A stretch of DNA of 64,000 nucleotides from Natronorubrum tibetense GA33 (GTDB taxonomy: Archaea > Halobacteriota > Halobacteria > Halobacteriales > Natrialbaceae). Positions 8,007 through 17,380 of the stretch are shown here, in pieces; within the stretch, counting starts at the first letter, position 1, and each line of letters starts with the position of its first letter. Both the position numbers and the translations under genes were made by a program. A model generated the notes under the pieces. That model had not been told where the DNA came from. It saw nothing but the letters and a program-made list of their open reading frames with translations, and searched no databases. The DNA lies in the NCBI RefSeq assembly GCF_000383975.1, contig NZ_KB913017.1, positions 3,138,265 to 3,202,264 on the forward strand. Reading direction: 5' to 3'.

Positions 8007-10880
8007 ATGAGCACTGAACGACACGACTCCGACCGAGCGACACGGGACGACGATCAGGAACGCTACACTCACGAAGAAGCCGCGGAACTGGACGAAAGTG
8101 CCTTCGACGGCGGCAGCGTCGGACGGCGCACCTTCTTGAGCGTCGCGGCAGCAACCGGTGTGGCACTCGCAGTACCGAGTACGGTATCGGCCACCGTCGA
8201 GCACGATGCGCTGACGGAACGGGCCGCCTTCGCCGTCAACGCTACTCCGGATGACTACGAGGTACCTGTCGTCATCACGTTCGAGGGCGGCGTTCCGGCG
8301 ACGTTCGAAGCGGCGTACACCGACCCCGATTGGGACGTCGACGACCAGACTGCGCCGCCGACGGCGGTGACGCGAACCGAGCCGACGGCGGCGGCACACG
8401 CCCACCTCGATGCAGACGAACTCGATTCGGTTCTCGACGAGTTCGGGGACGACATCGAGGGGGTAGGCTACTCCCCGGGGGCGAACCCGTGGTGGCACCT
8501 GGAGGACCCGTACGCAGACGGTGTCTTCCCGCCGGTCGAGGAATCCCGCGATTGGCTCTCGTACGAAGAATCCGTCCAGGGCATCCGATACCTCGAGGAG
8601 GAGGTGAGTCCCGACCGGATCAACTGCTACTCGATCGGACAGTCGCCCGGCTGGAACAACCAGTTCACCGGCGATAATCCCGATCCGAGTGACGTCTACG
8701 TCGCCGAGGTCACGAACGACGTCAACGACGAGGCGTCCTTCGCCGAGAAGGAGAAGGTCGTCTACTCCCTCAACATCCACGGCGACGAGCGCGCCGGCAC
8801 CGAGGCCGGCTGTCGCATCATCGAGGATATCGCCCGCGGCGAGGCCCCCGACTTCGAGGACCTGCTCGACGACATCGTTCTCCTCTTCCTGTTCACGAAC
8901 CCGGACGGCTGGGTCTCGCGGAAGCCCGAAACCGAGATCCCGTGGGTCGCGGGTCACGACTGGAACTTCCAGCGCGGCAACGCGTCGGGTCTCGACACGA
9001 ATCGACAGTATCCAACCATGGGCTGGACGGACCCGTCGTTCTGGCCCGCCGAACCCGAGGACACGCCCGACGTGCGTCCCGACGATCCCGAGGGTCGGGG
9101 CTACCAGGAGATGGTTCCGGACGCGCTGGCCATCGTCGAGCACTTCCGGGCGTACGACAACGTGGAGTTCCTCTGTGACTACCACGGGATGTACACCGCC
9201 GACCACATGGTGTTCAACCTCGAGACGAACGCCCCGTTCACCCACGACAAGACCCACGACTTAGACGAGGTGAGCATCCAGATCGGCGAAGCGATGGCCA
9301 AGGAGTGGGGCTCGGTCGAGACCGAACCGCTGGCGTCCGACATCATGGAGGCCGGTGAAACCGAGTACGGGGCCCCGTTCCTCCCCGAGGGCGACAGCTA
9401 CGAGGGTCTCCTCGACTGGGGGACGATCTACGACTCGCTGTCCTACCAGGTCACGGGTGCGTTCCTGGGTTGGGCCGGCCAGCCCGGGGCGTTCGGCGGC
9501 CTCGGTGCCGTCACCGTCGCCCCCGAGGTCATCATCTCGAATCACTTCGGATCCGCGATCAAGGAGTGGAAGCCCTACTGGTCGCGTCACTACGCCACCG
9601 CTTACCGTCTGTCGATGCGCGAGTACGCGCGGATGACCGCCGCGGAGACCGACGCGACCGTCGGGACCGGAGGCCAGGACACCGCCTACGTCACCTCGGA
9701 GACGCTGACCCGTCGGTCTGCGGATCTTTCGCACACCGACGAGAGCCCCGGTCAGGGCCGCGGGCCCGGGAGAGGCCGGGCCACCGCAGTGCAGCACCGC
9801 CACGAGACCATCCAGTCCGGACCTAGCGGCAGGGCGAGCGTCGACACGTCCGCCGTCGAGTCGTCGCACTCGCTGTTCGTCCACTTCCGGGGCCTCGACG
9901 ACGCGACCGAGGGAACGGTACGGCTCCACAACCCCGCCGGGAACGTCGTCCGCGAACTCGACCTCGCGGAACGGGCGGATCCGACCGCGACGGACGTCCC
10001 TGGACACGACTTCGAGGACTGGTTCGTCCGCCGCCCCGAGGGGGGCGACTGGCGCGTCGAGGTCGACGCCGACGCGGACGTCGACGTCCAGCTCACCCGC
10101 CTCGATTCCGAGGACGAACACCCCGACCCCGAAGAGGTCCTGGGGTACGAGCAACGCGAGTACGTCGTCAACCCGGTGCAGTTCTTCGCCGACCTCGAGC
10201 CGTACGTCGAAGACGGCGCGATGGACGAAATGAGCGTCCACCACGTCAGCCGCGGGCGATTGCTCCGAGGCAACTCCGGACAACGCCACTACGACAAACT
10301 CGTCGTCTCACACGACGACGGGATCGACGACTCCCGGTACATCGAAGCGATCGAAGCGTTCGTCGAGACCGGGGGTGATCTCGTCTTAACGGATAGCGGC
10401 GTCAACCTCCTCGGCACTCTAGATGTCGGCGACGCCGCCCAGCTCAGTGGCGACGACGTCAGCGATATCGAGGTCCAGTTCGCCAACCTCGAGGACCGCG
10501 ACTTCGATCACGATTTCCTCGCGGGGATTCGGCCCCGACAACAGGAGATGTGGAAGGGGTCACAGCTCGGCTACACGACCGGCGTCGACCAGCCGGCGAC
10601 CGTCGTCGACGAGGACGCCTTCCAGGGCGCTGGCGGTGAAGTCGCCGGGACGATCGGTGGCGAGGGCGTCGGTGCCGGCCGGCTCACCGCCGGCGACAGC
10701 GAGATCAACGTCCTCGGCTCCGCCCTGCCGCCGGCCCAGCAGACCGAGCTTCATCCGTTCGGCATGGGCGACTACGCGGTATCGTTTATGGGCCACACTC
10801 TGCTCTGCAACGCCCTCGGATTCGAACAGCGACGGTACGTTGCGGGGGAGCTGGTCGGAAGTTACGGGGAGATACGATAG
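8007..10880 (+). CDS. Tat-exported M14 zinc carboxypeptidase, large multidomain
   Basis: A 957-aa secreted peptidase that should remove C-terminal residues from peptides outside the cell. Residues 39-62 form a Tat signal (GRRTFLSVAAATGVALAVPS). The M14 domain carries the zinc pair H258 and E261 in NIHGDERAGTE, the third ligand H393 in DYHG, and the substrate-binding region LDTNRQYP. After residue about 600 comes a low-complexity G/R linker, then a beta-sandwich like pre-peptidase C-terminal domains (LHNPAGNVVRELDL...GGDWRVEVDA). The last domain has a Rossmann-like segment (LVVSHDDGIDDSRYIEA, TGGDLVLTDSG). The tail domains make it about twice the usual M14 length. It is monocistronic. Confidence 0.9.
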   Translation: MSTERHDSDRATRDDDQERYTHEEAAELDESAFDGGSVGRRTFLSVAAATGVALAVPSTVSATVEHDALTERAAFAVNATPDDYEVPVVITFEGGVPATFEAAYTDPDWDVDDQTAPPTAVTRTEPTAAAHAHLDADELDSVLDEFGDDIEGVGYSPGANPWWHLEDPYADGVFPPVEESRDWLSYEESVQGIRYLEEEVSPDRINCYSIGQSPGWNNQFTGDNPDPSDVYVAEVTNDVNDEASFAEKEKVVYSLNIHGDERAGTEAGCRIIEDIARGEAPDFEDLLDDIVLLFLFTNPDGWVSRKPETEIPWVAGHDWNFQRGNASGLDTNRQYPTMGWTDPSFWPAEPEDTPDVRPDDPEGRGYQEMVPDALAIVEHFRAYDNVEFLCDYHGMYTADHMVFNLETNAPFTHDKTHDLDEVSIQIGEAMAKEWGSVETEPLASDIMEAGETEYGAPFLPEGDSYEGLLDWGTIYDSLSYQVTGAFLGWAGQPGAFGGLGAVTVAPEVIISNHFGSAIKEWKPYWSRHYATAYRLSMREYARMTAAETDATVGTGGQDTAYVTSETLTRRSADLSHTDESPGQGRGPGRGRATAVQHRHETIQSGPSGRASVDTSAVESSHSLFVHFRGLDDATEGTVRLHNPAGNVVRELDLAERADPTATDVPGHDFEDWFVRRPEGGDWRVEVDADADVDVQLTRLDSEDEHPDPEEVLGYEQREYVVNPVQFFADLEPYVEDGAMDEMSVHHVSRGRLLRGNSGQRHYDKLVVSHDDGIDDSRYIEAIEAFVETGGDLVLTDSGVNLLGTLDVGDAAQLSGDDVSDIEVQFANLEDRDFDHDFLAGIRPRQQEMWKGSQLGYTTGVDQPATVVDEDAFQGAGGEVAGTIGGEGVGAGRLTAGDSEINVLGSALPPAQQTELHPFGMGDYAVSFMGHTLLCNALGFEQRRYVAGELVGSYGEIR

Positions 10881-11039
10881 TAGCGGCCTCGTGTTCTCCG
10901 CCGAAGCTATTTTTCGTTCGTGCTCGGACTCGGCCGTTCGGAGCCGTCGCTCGCGAGCGGACGCGAACCACAACGGAGGATCCCCACTCGCCGTGCGTCT
11001 CGAAAGGGTTTTTCGGCACGGGCGGTTGGGTACAGACAA

Positions 11040-12149
11040 ATGGGGCTCGAGGACGAAATCGAGAAGATCGAAGACGAAATCGCCAACACGCCCTACAACA
11101 AGTCGACGGAGGCCCACATCGGCCGGCTGAAGTCCAAGCTCGCGGAGAAAAAGGAAAAGCTCCAGAATCAGAGCTCGGCCGGCGGCGGCACCGGCTACTC
11201 CGTCGAGAAACACGGCGACGCGACCGTCGCATTGGTTGGCTTCCCGAGCGTCGGCAAGTCCTCGCTGTTGAACTCGCTGACCAACGCCGAGAGCGAGACG
11301 GGGTCCTACGAGTTCACGACGCTGGACGTCAACCCCGGCATGCTCCAGCACCGCGGGGCGAACATCCAGATGCTGGACGTGCCCGGGCTGATCGAGGGCG
11401 CGGCGTCGGGACGGGGCGACGGCCAGCAGGTGCTGGCGGTCGTCCGGAACGCCGACCTGATCATTTTCACCCTCTCGGTGTTCGAGATCGAGCAGTACGA
11501 TCGACTGCAAGAGGAGTTGTACGACATCAACATCCGCGTCGATCAGGAACCGCCGCGGGTCACCGTCCGGCCGAAGATCAAAGACGGCATCAAGATTACC
11601 TCGAGCACCGAGCAGGACTTAGACGAGAAGACGATCTCGGACGTGTTGCGCGATCAGGGCTACGTGAACGCCGACCTCAATCTCCAGGAGAACGTCGATA
11701 TCGACCGACTGGTCGACGGCCTGATGGAGAATCGGGAGTACATTCCCTCGATCACCTGCGTGAACAAGGTCGACCTGATCGAACCCTCCTACAAAGAAAC
11801 CGTAGACGAGCAACTCCGCGAGCGCGACTTAGATCCCGAAGAGGTGACGTTCATCAGCGCCGAGGAGGAGAAGGGACTGGACGTCCTCAAAGACCGCATC
11901 TGGGACAACCTCGGACTCATCCGAGTCTACATGGAGAAACCCGGACGCGGCATCGACTGGGAGGAGCCGCTCGTCATCGAGGAGGGCGCGACCGTCGCCG
12001 AAGCCATCGAGAAACTCGGCGGCGAGATGGAAGAGCGGTTCCGGTTCGCCCGCGTGACGGGGTCCAGCGCGACCCACGACCAGCAACAGGTCGGGAAGGA
12101 TCACGTGCTCGAGGACGAGGACGTGCTGAAACTGATTCTGCGACGGTAG
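11040..12149 (+). CDS. DRG/Obg-family GTPase with TGS domain
   Basis: A 369-aa developmentally-regulated-GTP-binding-type protein, conserved across archaea and eukaryotes and linked to ribosomes. It begins with a charged helix pair (LEDEIEKIEDEIANTPYNK). The G domain then has G1 GFPSVGKSS, G2 TTLD, G3 DVPGL, and NKVD as the base-specificity motif. The C-terminal TGS domain ends DHVLEDEDVLKLILRR. ATG 11040 matches the family's N-terminal MG(L/I)EE-type start; frames further upstream are not acidic. It follows the carboxypeptidase after 159 bp and is probably transcribed alone. Confidence 0.94.
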   Translation: MGLEDEIEKIEDEIANTPYNKSTEAHIGRLKSKLAEKKEKLQNQSSAGGGTGYSVEKHGDATVALVGFPSVGKSSLLNSLTNAESETGSYEFTTLDVNPGMLQHRGANIQMLDVPGLIEGAASGRGDGQQVLAVVRNADLIIFTLSVFEIEQYDRLQEELYDINIRVDQEPPRVTVRPKIKDGIKITSSTEQDLDEKTISDVLRDQGYVNADLNLQENVDIDRLVDGLMENREYIPSITCVNKVDLIEPSYKETVDEQLRERDLDPEEVTFISAEEEKGLDVLKDRIWDNLGLIRVYMEKPGRGIDWEEPLVIEEGATVAEAIEKLGGEMEERFRFARVTGSSATHDQQQVGKDHVLEDEDVLKLILRR

Positions 12150-12310
12150 CCGTCTTCAGCGTCGAGACGGCGGGAGCAGTTTCGTTCGATGGTAGTGTGG
12201 ACTCGAGGAACTGTTCGCCCGCTCGTTCAGTCACTCCGGAATTAGTTAGCAAATTGAGTGTACCGTTCTGATCGACTAGCGTTATTCGCCAGCCCGATGG
12301 GATCTCTAGC

Positions 12311-13984
12311 ATGTCCGAATTCGGTGCTCTGTCGCTGGTTCCGCCGCTGCTCGCGATCGTCCTTGCGATCGTCACCCGGCGGCCGATGCTCTCGCTGTTC
12401 CTCGGCGTCTGGTCGGGAGCCGTCATCTACACCGAGGGCCTCGGTCTCGCACAGACGTTCGACTGGATCGTCGGGGCGATCATCGCCGACGAGGGGTTTC
12501 ACGTCCAGATACTGCTGTTTACGATCTTGCTCGGCTCGGGCGTCGCGCTCATCTGGCGTCTCGGCGGGGCAACCGCCGTTCGTAACTGGGCGACGGCCCG
12601 ACTCGAGACCCAGCGAACCGTCGGGCTGACGACGTGGGTACTGGGGTTGCTGATGTTTTTCGACGACTACGCGAACACCGCGATCGTGGGCAGCACGATG
12701 CGCGAGATCTCGGATCAGTTCCGCATCTCTCGCGAGAAGCTCTCCTACATCGTCGACTCGACGGCCGCGCCCGTGGCGACGATCGGGCTCTCGAGTTGGG
12801 TCGCTTTCCAGCTCTCGCTGATCGCCGCCGGCTACGACGATCTCGGCGTCGAGGAGGAGGCCCCGACGGCGTTCGAGACGTTCGTCTGGTCGATTCCGTA
12901 CAACACCTACTCGCTGCTCGCGATCGCGATGGTCGGCATCGTCGTCTACACCCGCCGGGACTACGGCGAGATGCTCGACGCGGAACACCGCGCGTGGACG
13001 ACCGGGAAGGTCAGCCGGGAGGACGCCCAGCCGTTACAGGAAGTCGAGAAGGACCTCGGCGAACCGATCGACGATCGGCCGATGCTGCGGACGTTCTTCG
13101 CCCCCGTCGTCGTCCTGATCGCGGTCACGCTGGCCGGTGCGCTCTGGACCGGGTACGACGGGTGGACCGCGGAGCAGGCCGAGGAAGGCGCGCCGACTGC
13201 CGTCGGCACCGCCGCGGGCGAGGACGGCTGGCTGCAGGTGCTCGTCGATATCGTCGGCGCGGGGGACTTCGCCGGCGCGCTGGTCTGGGGCTCGTTCGCC
13301 ATGGTGGCGACCGCGATCGCGATCGGCGTCGCCTACGATCTCTTCGATCTCGGCGACGGCGTCGACACCGTCATCGACGGCTTCCGGCTCATGGTGACCG
13401 CCGTCACGATCCTCGTCCTCGCGTGGGCGATCAGCGACGTCGCGTCGGCGCTCGAGACGGGCGACTACGTCGCCGGTGCGGTCGGGGACGCGATTCCGAT
13501 CGCCGTGTTTCCCATCGTGATCCTCCTCGTGGCGGCGTTTATCGCGTTCACGATGGGGTCGTCATGGGCGACGATGGGGATCGTGACGCCGCTCGCGATC
13601 GAACTCGCGTACAGCCTGACGGGAACGTTCGATCTGATGCCGGTCGTCGTCGGGGCCGTCTTTTCGGGGGCGATCTTCGGCGACCACACTTCGCCCATCT
13701 CCGACACGTCGGTGCTGTCGTCGACGTTCACCGGGGCCGATCTGATCGACCACGTGCGCACACAGATCTACTACGCCGCGACCGTCATGGTCGTCGTGAT
13801 CGTCTGTTACCTGCTCTACGGCTATCTGGACGTTTCGCCAGTCATCTTCCTGCCACTGGGAGTCGTGCTTCTCTACGGGCTCGTCCGCGGGCTGTCGGAG
13901 TTCGACGGGGCGCGCAAGGGACTCGATCCGATCGCGTCGCGGACGTCCGCGGAGCGCGCCGACGGCGACAGCAGTGACGAGTAG
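12311..13984 (+). CDS. nhaC: NhaC-family Na+/H+ antiporter
   Basis: A 557-aa multi-pass carrier predicted to expel sodium in exchange for protons, important in salt-in halophiles. The NhaC signature appears as LMFFDDYANTAIVGSTMR near residue 120 and SSWVAFQLSLIAAGYD near 165. The C-terminal block reads GAIFGDHTSPISDTSVLSSTFTGADLIDHVRTQ (shown partly at 13668-13760). Eleven to twelve hydrophobic segments are visible with an acidic soluble loop around residues 215-255. ATG 12311 directly precedes the first hydrophobic helix. The close homologs are NhaC/lactate-malate type, so organic-anion exchange is an alternative. Confidence 0.9.
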   Translation: MSEFGALSLVPPLLAIVLAIVTRRPMLSLFLGVWSGAVIYTEGLGLAQTFDWIVGAIIADEGFHVQILLFTILLGSGVALIWRLGGATAVRNWATARLETQRTVGLTTWVLGLLMFFDDYANTAIVGSTMREISDQFRISREKLSYIVDSTAAPVATIGLSSWVAFQLSLIAAGYDDLGVEEEAPTAFETFVWSIPYNTYSLLAIAMVGIVVYTRRDYGEMLDAEHRAWTTGKVSREDAQPLQEVEKDLGEPIDDRPMLRTFFAPVVVLIAVTLAGALWTGYDGWTAEQAEEGAPTAVGTAAGEDGWLQVLVDIVGAGDFAGALVWGSFAMVATAIAIGVAYDLFDLGDGVDTVIDGFRLMVTAVTILVLAWAISDVASALETGDYVAGAVGDAIPIAVFPIVILLVAAFIAFTMGSSWATMGIVTPLAIELAYSLTGTFDLMPVVVGAVFSGAIFGDHTSPISDTSVLSSTFTGADLIDHVRTQIYYAATVMVVVIVCYLLYGYLDVSPVIFLPLGVVLLYGLVRGLSEFDGARKGLDPIASRTSAERADGDSSDE

Positions 13985-14032
13985 CCCGCCGGCTTCGCCA
14001 CGCTTTTTGATCCCGCAGGCGTCGTGTCGCGT

Positions 14033-14821
14033 ATGGACGGAACGCTCGACCACACGATGATTCGCGTCGAGGATCTCGAGGAGTCCCTCGACTGGTACCA
14101 GACGCACCTGGAGTACGAGGAGAAAGACCGCTACGAGGGCGACGGTTTCACCATCGTCTACCTCGGGCCCGAGGAGATGCACGAGGAGGGCGCGATGCTC
14201 GAGCTCACCCACAACGAGGGCGCGGATCTCGAACTGGGCGACGCCTGGGGACACATTGCGGTTCGCGTGCCCGAGGGGGAGCTCGAGGACCACTACGAGC
14301 AGCTGATGGACGCGGGCGTCGAGGACTACCGCGATCCGGAGAGCTGCGGCGGCCGGTACGCGTTCGTCAAAGATCCCGACGGCCACGAGATCGAGATCGT
14401 CCAGCGTGATCAGGGCGAGACGTGGTCGCTCGACCACACCATGATCCGTGTCGAGGACGCCGACGAAGCCCTCGGCTTCTGGACCCGGAAGTTCGAGTAC
14501 GACGAGATCGGTCGCTGGGAGTCCGACACGTTCGCGAACTACTTCGTCGAGCCGAGCGACGCCGCCGACGAGGCGATGTCCGTCGAGCTGACGTACAACT
14601 ACGACGGCCGCAGCTACGACCTGGGCGACGCCTGGGGACACCTCTGCGTTCGGATGGACGACCTCGAGGAGGATTGGGACCAGTTGCTGGTTCGGGAGGC
14701 CGAGGACTACCGAGATCCCGAGAGCAACGACAACATGTACGCCTTTACGAAAGATCAGGACGGCCACGAGATCGAACTGATCGAGCGCGACCTCGAGGCC
14801 GACTCGCTGTTCCCGTTCTGA
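14033..14821 (+). CDS. Tandem VOC (glyoxalase-fold) protein
   Basis: A 262-aa protein built of two repeats of about 130 residues. Each repeat starts LDHTMIRVED and ends KDPDGHEIEI or KDQDGHEIELIERD. This is the vicinal-oxygen-chelate pattern of lactoylglutathione-lyase-like proteins, with a metal-binding His near each repeat start and a Glu near each repeat end. Two such modules can form one metal site in a single chain. The true substrate is uncertain because haloarchaea lack glutathione. ATG 14033 is preferred over the GTG at 14024 since the repeat starts immediately after MDGT. Confidence 0.9.
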   Translation: MDGTLDHTMIRVEDLEESLDWYQTHLEYEEKDRYEGDGFTIVYLGPEEMHEEGAMLELTHNEGADLELGDAWGHIAVRVPEGELEDHYEQLMDAGVEDYRDPESCGGRYAFVKDPDGHEIEIVQRDQGETWSLDHTMIRVEDADEALGFWTRKFEYDEIGRWESDTFANYFVEPSDAADEAMSVELTYNYDGRSYDLGDAWGHLCVRMDDLEEDWDQLLVREAEDYRDPESNDNMYAFTKDQDGHEIELIERDLEADSLFPF

Positions 14822-14922
14822 GCGACGAACAGCCGTTTCATTGTTCTAACGCGATCGCAGGACGAATCTCTTCCTCCGAACAGTTCAAAAACGAACGAGT
14901 GCTCGAATCTGTACCGACCAAG

Positions 14923-14970
14923 CACTACGTAGTGTGGGCTAACGCTGACCCGGCACACCTATTGGTGTGC
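14923..14970. promoter_or_regulatory. Two palindromes upstream of the HTH-PIN operon
   Basis: CACTACGTAGTG at 14923-14934 is a perfect 12-bp palindrome. GCACACC TATT GGTGTGC at 14953-14970 is a perfect 7-bp-armed inverted repeat 26 nt before the HTH start, extended by CCC/GGG with one bulge. Their position suits autoregulatory operator sites of the toxin-antitoxin pair, or an RNA hairpin in the leader. Confidence 0.45.
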
Positions 14971-14996
14971 GGGTACTTTCTCGAGTAGAGAAGGAG

Positions 14997-15359
14997 ATGT
15001 CCGGAAACGCCGATCGGGACGAATCGGGGCAGTTCGAATCGACGTTCGACGACGAGGAGGTTCTCGCATACTTCGCCGACGGTCGGCCGTTCCATACCGC
15101 TCAGGAGGTCGCCGACCGCTTCGGTGTCGACCGATCCACGGCCTATCGTCGATTATCTGACTTGGCGGCAGCCGGGGCGCTGGAGAAAGTCACCCTCGGT
15201 AGTCGGACCGTCGTGTGGTGGTACCCGACGGAGACGGCCGGAGAGCACACGGAAACGGAGGCCGACGACCCACTTTTTACTGCTCCTGCGTTTGCTGTCG
15301 ACGAATCGGTCGACGAAGACGACATCGACGACGTCCTCTACGGTGAACTCGAGGAATGA
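14997..15359 (+). CDS. Winged-HTH antitoxin-like protein of an HTH-PIN pair
   Basis: A 120-aa acidic protein. Residues 20-75 form a winged helix-turn-helix (FHTAQEVADRFGVDRSTAYRRLSDLAAAGALEKV), and the C-terminal 45 residues are an acidic tail (VDESVDEDDIDDVLYGELEE) of the kind antitoxins use to wrap a toxin. Its stop overlaps the PIN gene start as ATGA, typical of toxin-antitoxin operons. ATG 14997 sits next to AAGGAG; a GTG at 14967 is possible but lies inside the upstream inverted repeat. It probably represses its own promoter together with the toxin. Confidence 0.75.
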   Translation: MSGNADRDESGQFESTFDDEEVLAYFADGRPFHTAQEVADRFGVDRSTAYRRLSDLAAAGALEKVTLGSRTVVWWYPTETAGEHTETEADDPLFTAPAFAVDESVDEDDIDDVLYGELEE

Positions 15360-15805
15360 GCGGTCCGGGAACGACTCCGCTGTTCGTCGATACGGGTGCG
15401 TTCTTCGCACACTTCGTCCGGGATTCTCCTCGTCACGAACGAGCACGTACCGTCATGAACGGGATTCAGACGGGTGACCTCTGGTTTCGTCCGCTGTACA
15501 CCACCGGATACGTTCTCGGCGAATTAGCGACGCTTATTCTCCGAAAAAAGAGCCACGAAAAGGCGTTCGAGACGCTTCGAAGGATTCGAAATTCGTCGGC
15601 GGTCACGGTCCTCCACCCCGACGAAACGCAATTCGATGCGATCTGTGACGAATTCGCTCACTTCGACGACCAGCAGATTTCGTTCGTCGATCACGCGACG
15701 GGATCGCTCGCGGCTGCCTACGAGGTTGAACACGTGTTTGCGTTCGATAGCGATTTTCGAACGCTCGGGTTCACGCTCGTTCCCGACGACGTGCCCATCC
15801 CGTAA
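15356..15805 (+). CDS. PIN-domain ribonuclease, VapC-like toxin
   Basis: A 149-aa PIN domain, a metal-dependent endoribonuclease fold used by VapC toxins to cut tRNA, rRNA or mRNA. The acidic active-site set is visible: D12 in LFVDTGAFFA, E56 in VLGELATL, D112 in SFVDHATGS, and D131/D133 in FAFDSDFRTLG. All are intact, so it looks active. It overlaps the HTH antitoxin by 4 nt. The pair differs from ordinary VapB-VapC in having a winged HTH rather than AbrB, RHH or Phd antitoxin. Confidence 0.85.
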   Translation: MSGPGTTPLFVDTGAFFAHFVRDSPRHERARTVMNGIQTGDLWFRPLYTTGYVLGELATLILRKKSHEKAFETLRRIRNSSAVTVLHPDETQFDAICDEFAHFDDQQISFVDHATGSLAAAYEVEHVFAFDSDFRTLGFTLVPDDVPIP

Positions 15806-15810
15806 ACCGA

Positions 15811-16914
15811 TTACTCGAGCGCCTCGTTGTCCGCATCCCACGACGCCTGCGCCGTGACCCGACCGTCTTCGACCTCGAGGCTCCGATCGTCGGCCGTCGC
15901 GCCGAGTTCGGTCTCGAGTTCGGTTTCCGTCTCGTCGTCGATCGTCTCGAAGGTCGCCGCGAAGTCGCCCTCGGCGCTGCCGTCCGCGTCGAACGTGAGC
16001 GAGCTGACGATCGTGTTCGCCTCTTCGACGTCGTCGATATCCTCCTCGCCGCCGTAGATGCCGAGGACGACGTGGCCCTCGCCGGCCGTCTCGAGCGTCC
16101 AGTCGAACTCGTCGCGCTCGTCGGTCGCGCGCTCGCGATCGCCCGCTTCGGTCTCGAGGACGGATCGAACGTGGTCGATTCCGTCCGCAGTCTCGGAGTC
16201 GCTGGCGAGGAGGATTGCGTCGGGACCGACGGCCACGGCCTGGTCCGACGGGTCGCCGAATCCGTCGTCGTCGGATTCGCTCTCGTAGAGTTCGAAGTCG
16301 CCGACATCCTCGACGTGGCCGAACGTCGTTCCGGCGGCGTACGGGTCGTCACTGGTTTCGGTGAGCGCGTCAACGACTTCGTCGGTCGCGACGTCGCCCA
16401 GGAAGAGCACCGTCTCGTTGACGACCAGCAGTTCGTTGAGCGTCGTCTCGGCGTCCGCCGCAGCCAGGTCGTCCTCCATATCGACGATTCGATCGAGTCC
16501 GGTTCCCGGAATCGCGAAGCCGGCCGACATCGCGCCGACGAAGAGCCCGAGCATCGGCAGTTGGATCATCGGATCCTCCGCGTCGGTGTGGTCGTCGTCG
16601 GGCATCGGTTCGTCCTCGTCGTCCTCGAACGCCTCGAGGCCGGCCCAGTCGATGTAACTGAATAGCAGTTCGTCCTCGTCGTCGCTCGCCAGCCACCGCT
16701 CGTAGGTAGGGTGGGTGGTGGACTCGCTGGCGTCCTCCGACTCGGGTTCCCCGTTGTCGCCGTTTTCGTCGGTGTCACCGTTTTCGTCGCTGTCGTCGGC
16801 CCCGTTTCCGTCATCGTCGCCATCATCGGCGCTCGTACAGCCGGCCAGCGCGGCCATCGAAGCGGCTGCGGTCGCCCCGGTGAGCCCGAGCAAGCGTCGT
16901 CGGTCCAGATTCAT
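15811..16914 (-). CDS. Tat lipoprotein, haloarchaeal, unknown function
   Basis: A 367-aa exported protein. The N-terminus MNLDRRRLLGLTGATAAASM continues to the lipobox ALAGC, giving a lipid-anchored Cys at residue 25. It is followed by an acidic D/E/G/N linker of about 45 residues, then a folded region containing two similar alpha/beta segments (PTYERWLASDDEDELLFSYID and later IVSSLTFDADGSAEGDFAATFE). No enzymatic motif is seen. ATG 16914 is chosen because it places the twin arginines at residues 5-7. It is convergent with the PIN gene and only 5 bp from it. Confidence 0.8.
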   Translation of the reverse strand: MNLDRRRLLGLTGATAAASMAALAGCTSADDGDDDGNGADDSDENGDTDENGDNGEPESEDASESTTHPTYERWLASDDEDELLFSYIDWAGLEAFEDDEDEPMPDDDHTDAEDPMIQLPMLGLFVGAMSAGFAIPGTGLDRIVDMEDDLAAADAETTLNELLVVNETVLFLGDVATDEVVDALTETSDDPYAAGTTFGHVEDVGDFELYESESDDDGFGDPSDQAVAVGPDAILLASDSETADGIDHVRSVLETEAGDRERATDERDEFDWTLETAGEGHVVLGIYGGEEDIDDVEEANTIVSSLTFDADGSAEGDFAATFETIDDETETELETELGATADDRSLEVEDGRVTAQASWDADNEALE

Positions 16915-17323
16915 ACCGCTCGTGTTCTGAGGGATTCGCCAAAATCGTTCTGATCGGGACTGTCCCGTTTTCGGACCGATCATCCGCGCTCTCGTCGTGG
17001 GTTGGTTCGCCTCGCTCGAGACCAATTTGGTTGTTGTGCGCGCGAGGGGGCGTTCGTGTCGGTTTCCAAGGTGGTAATCAGTGGTTAGGAGAGAATGGAC
17101 TCGCGACTGTGGCGTGGTCGGGACGAGTAACAAGGGGTGAAGATCCACACCAAATCGAGAAAGTCAGGTTTCTTTATGAGTAATTCTCAGTTGGAATCGA
17201 TCTTCACGAAGTGGTATCAATTGGTGACTCGAGTCGTTAATCGCTGCCACGTCATGCGGTTTTATCCAATCGAAGCCGAAGTAATCGATCACTGAGTGTT
17301 CCAGAAAGCTTATTACGTGATGC

Positions 17324-17330
17324 TTTATAC
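17324..17330 (+). promoter_or_regulatory. TATA box of the S-layer glycoprotein gene
   Basis: TTTATAC centred at 17327 predicts a start near 17352 and a leader of about 94 nt before ATG 17446. The long leader resembles the one known for the Haloferax S-layer gene. Confidence 0.55.
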
Positions 17331-17356
17331 ATTTCTGATACCCCTACCCGGTGCGG

Positions 17357-17380
17357 GTCAGTGCGGCGGTTTGCACTGGT
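17357..17380 (+). promoter_or_regulatory. Predicted hairpin in the S-layer mRNA leader
   Basis: CAGTGC at 17359-17364 pairs with GCACTG at 17373-17378 around an 8-nt loop, extended by two G-U pairs. It falls within the first 30 nt of the predicted leader and could protect the abundant mRNA or tune its translation. Confidence 0.45.

Noticed and set aside
12634-13977. A 447-codon frame overlapping nhaC in another frame
   Set aside because: Arginine- and glycine-rich out-of-frame product; nhaC in the main frame has the complete antiporter signature.
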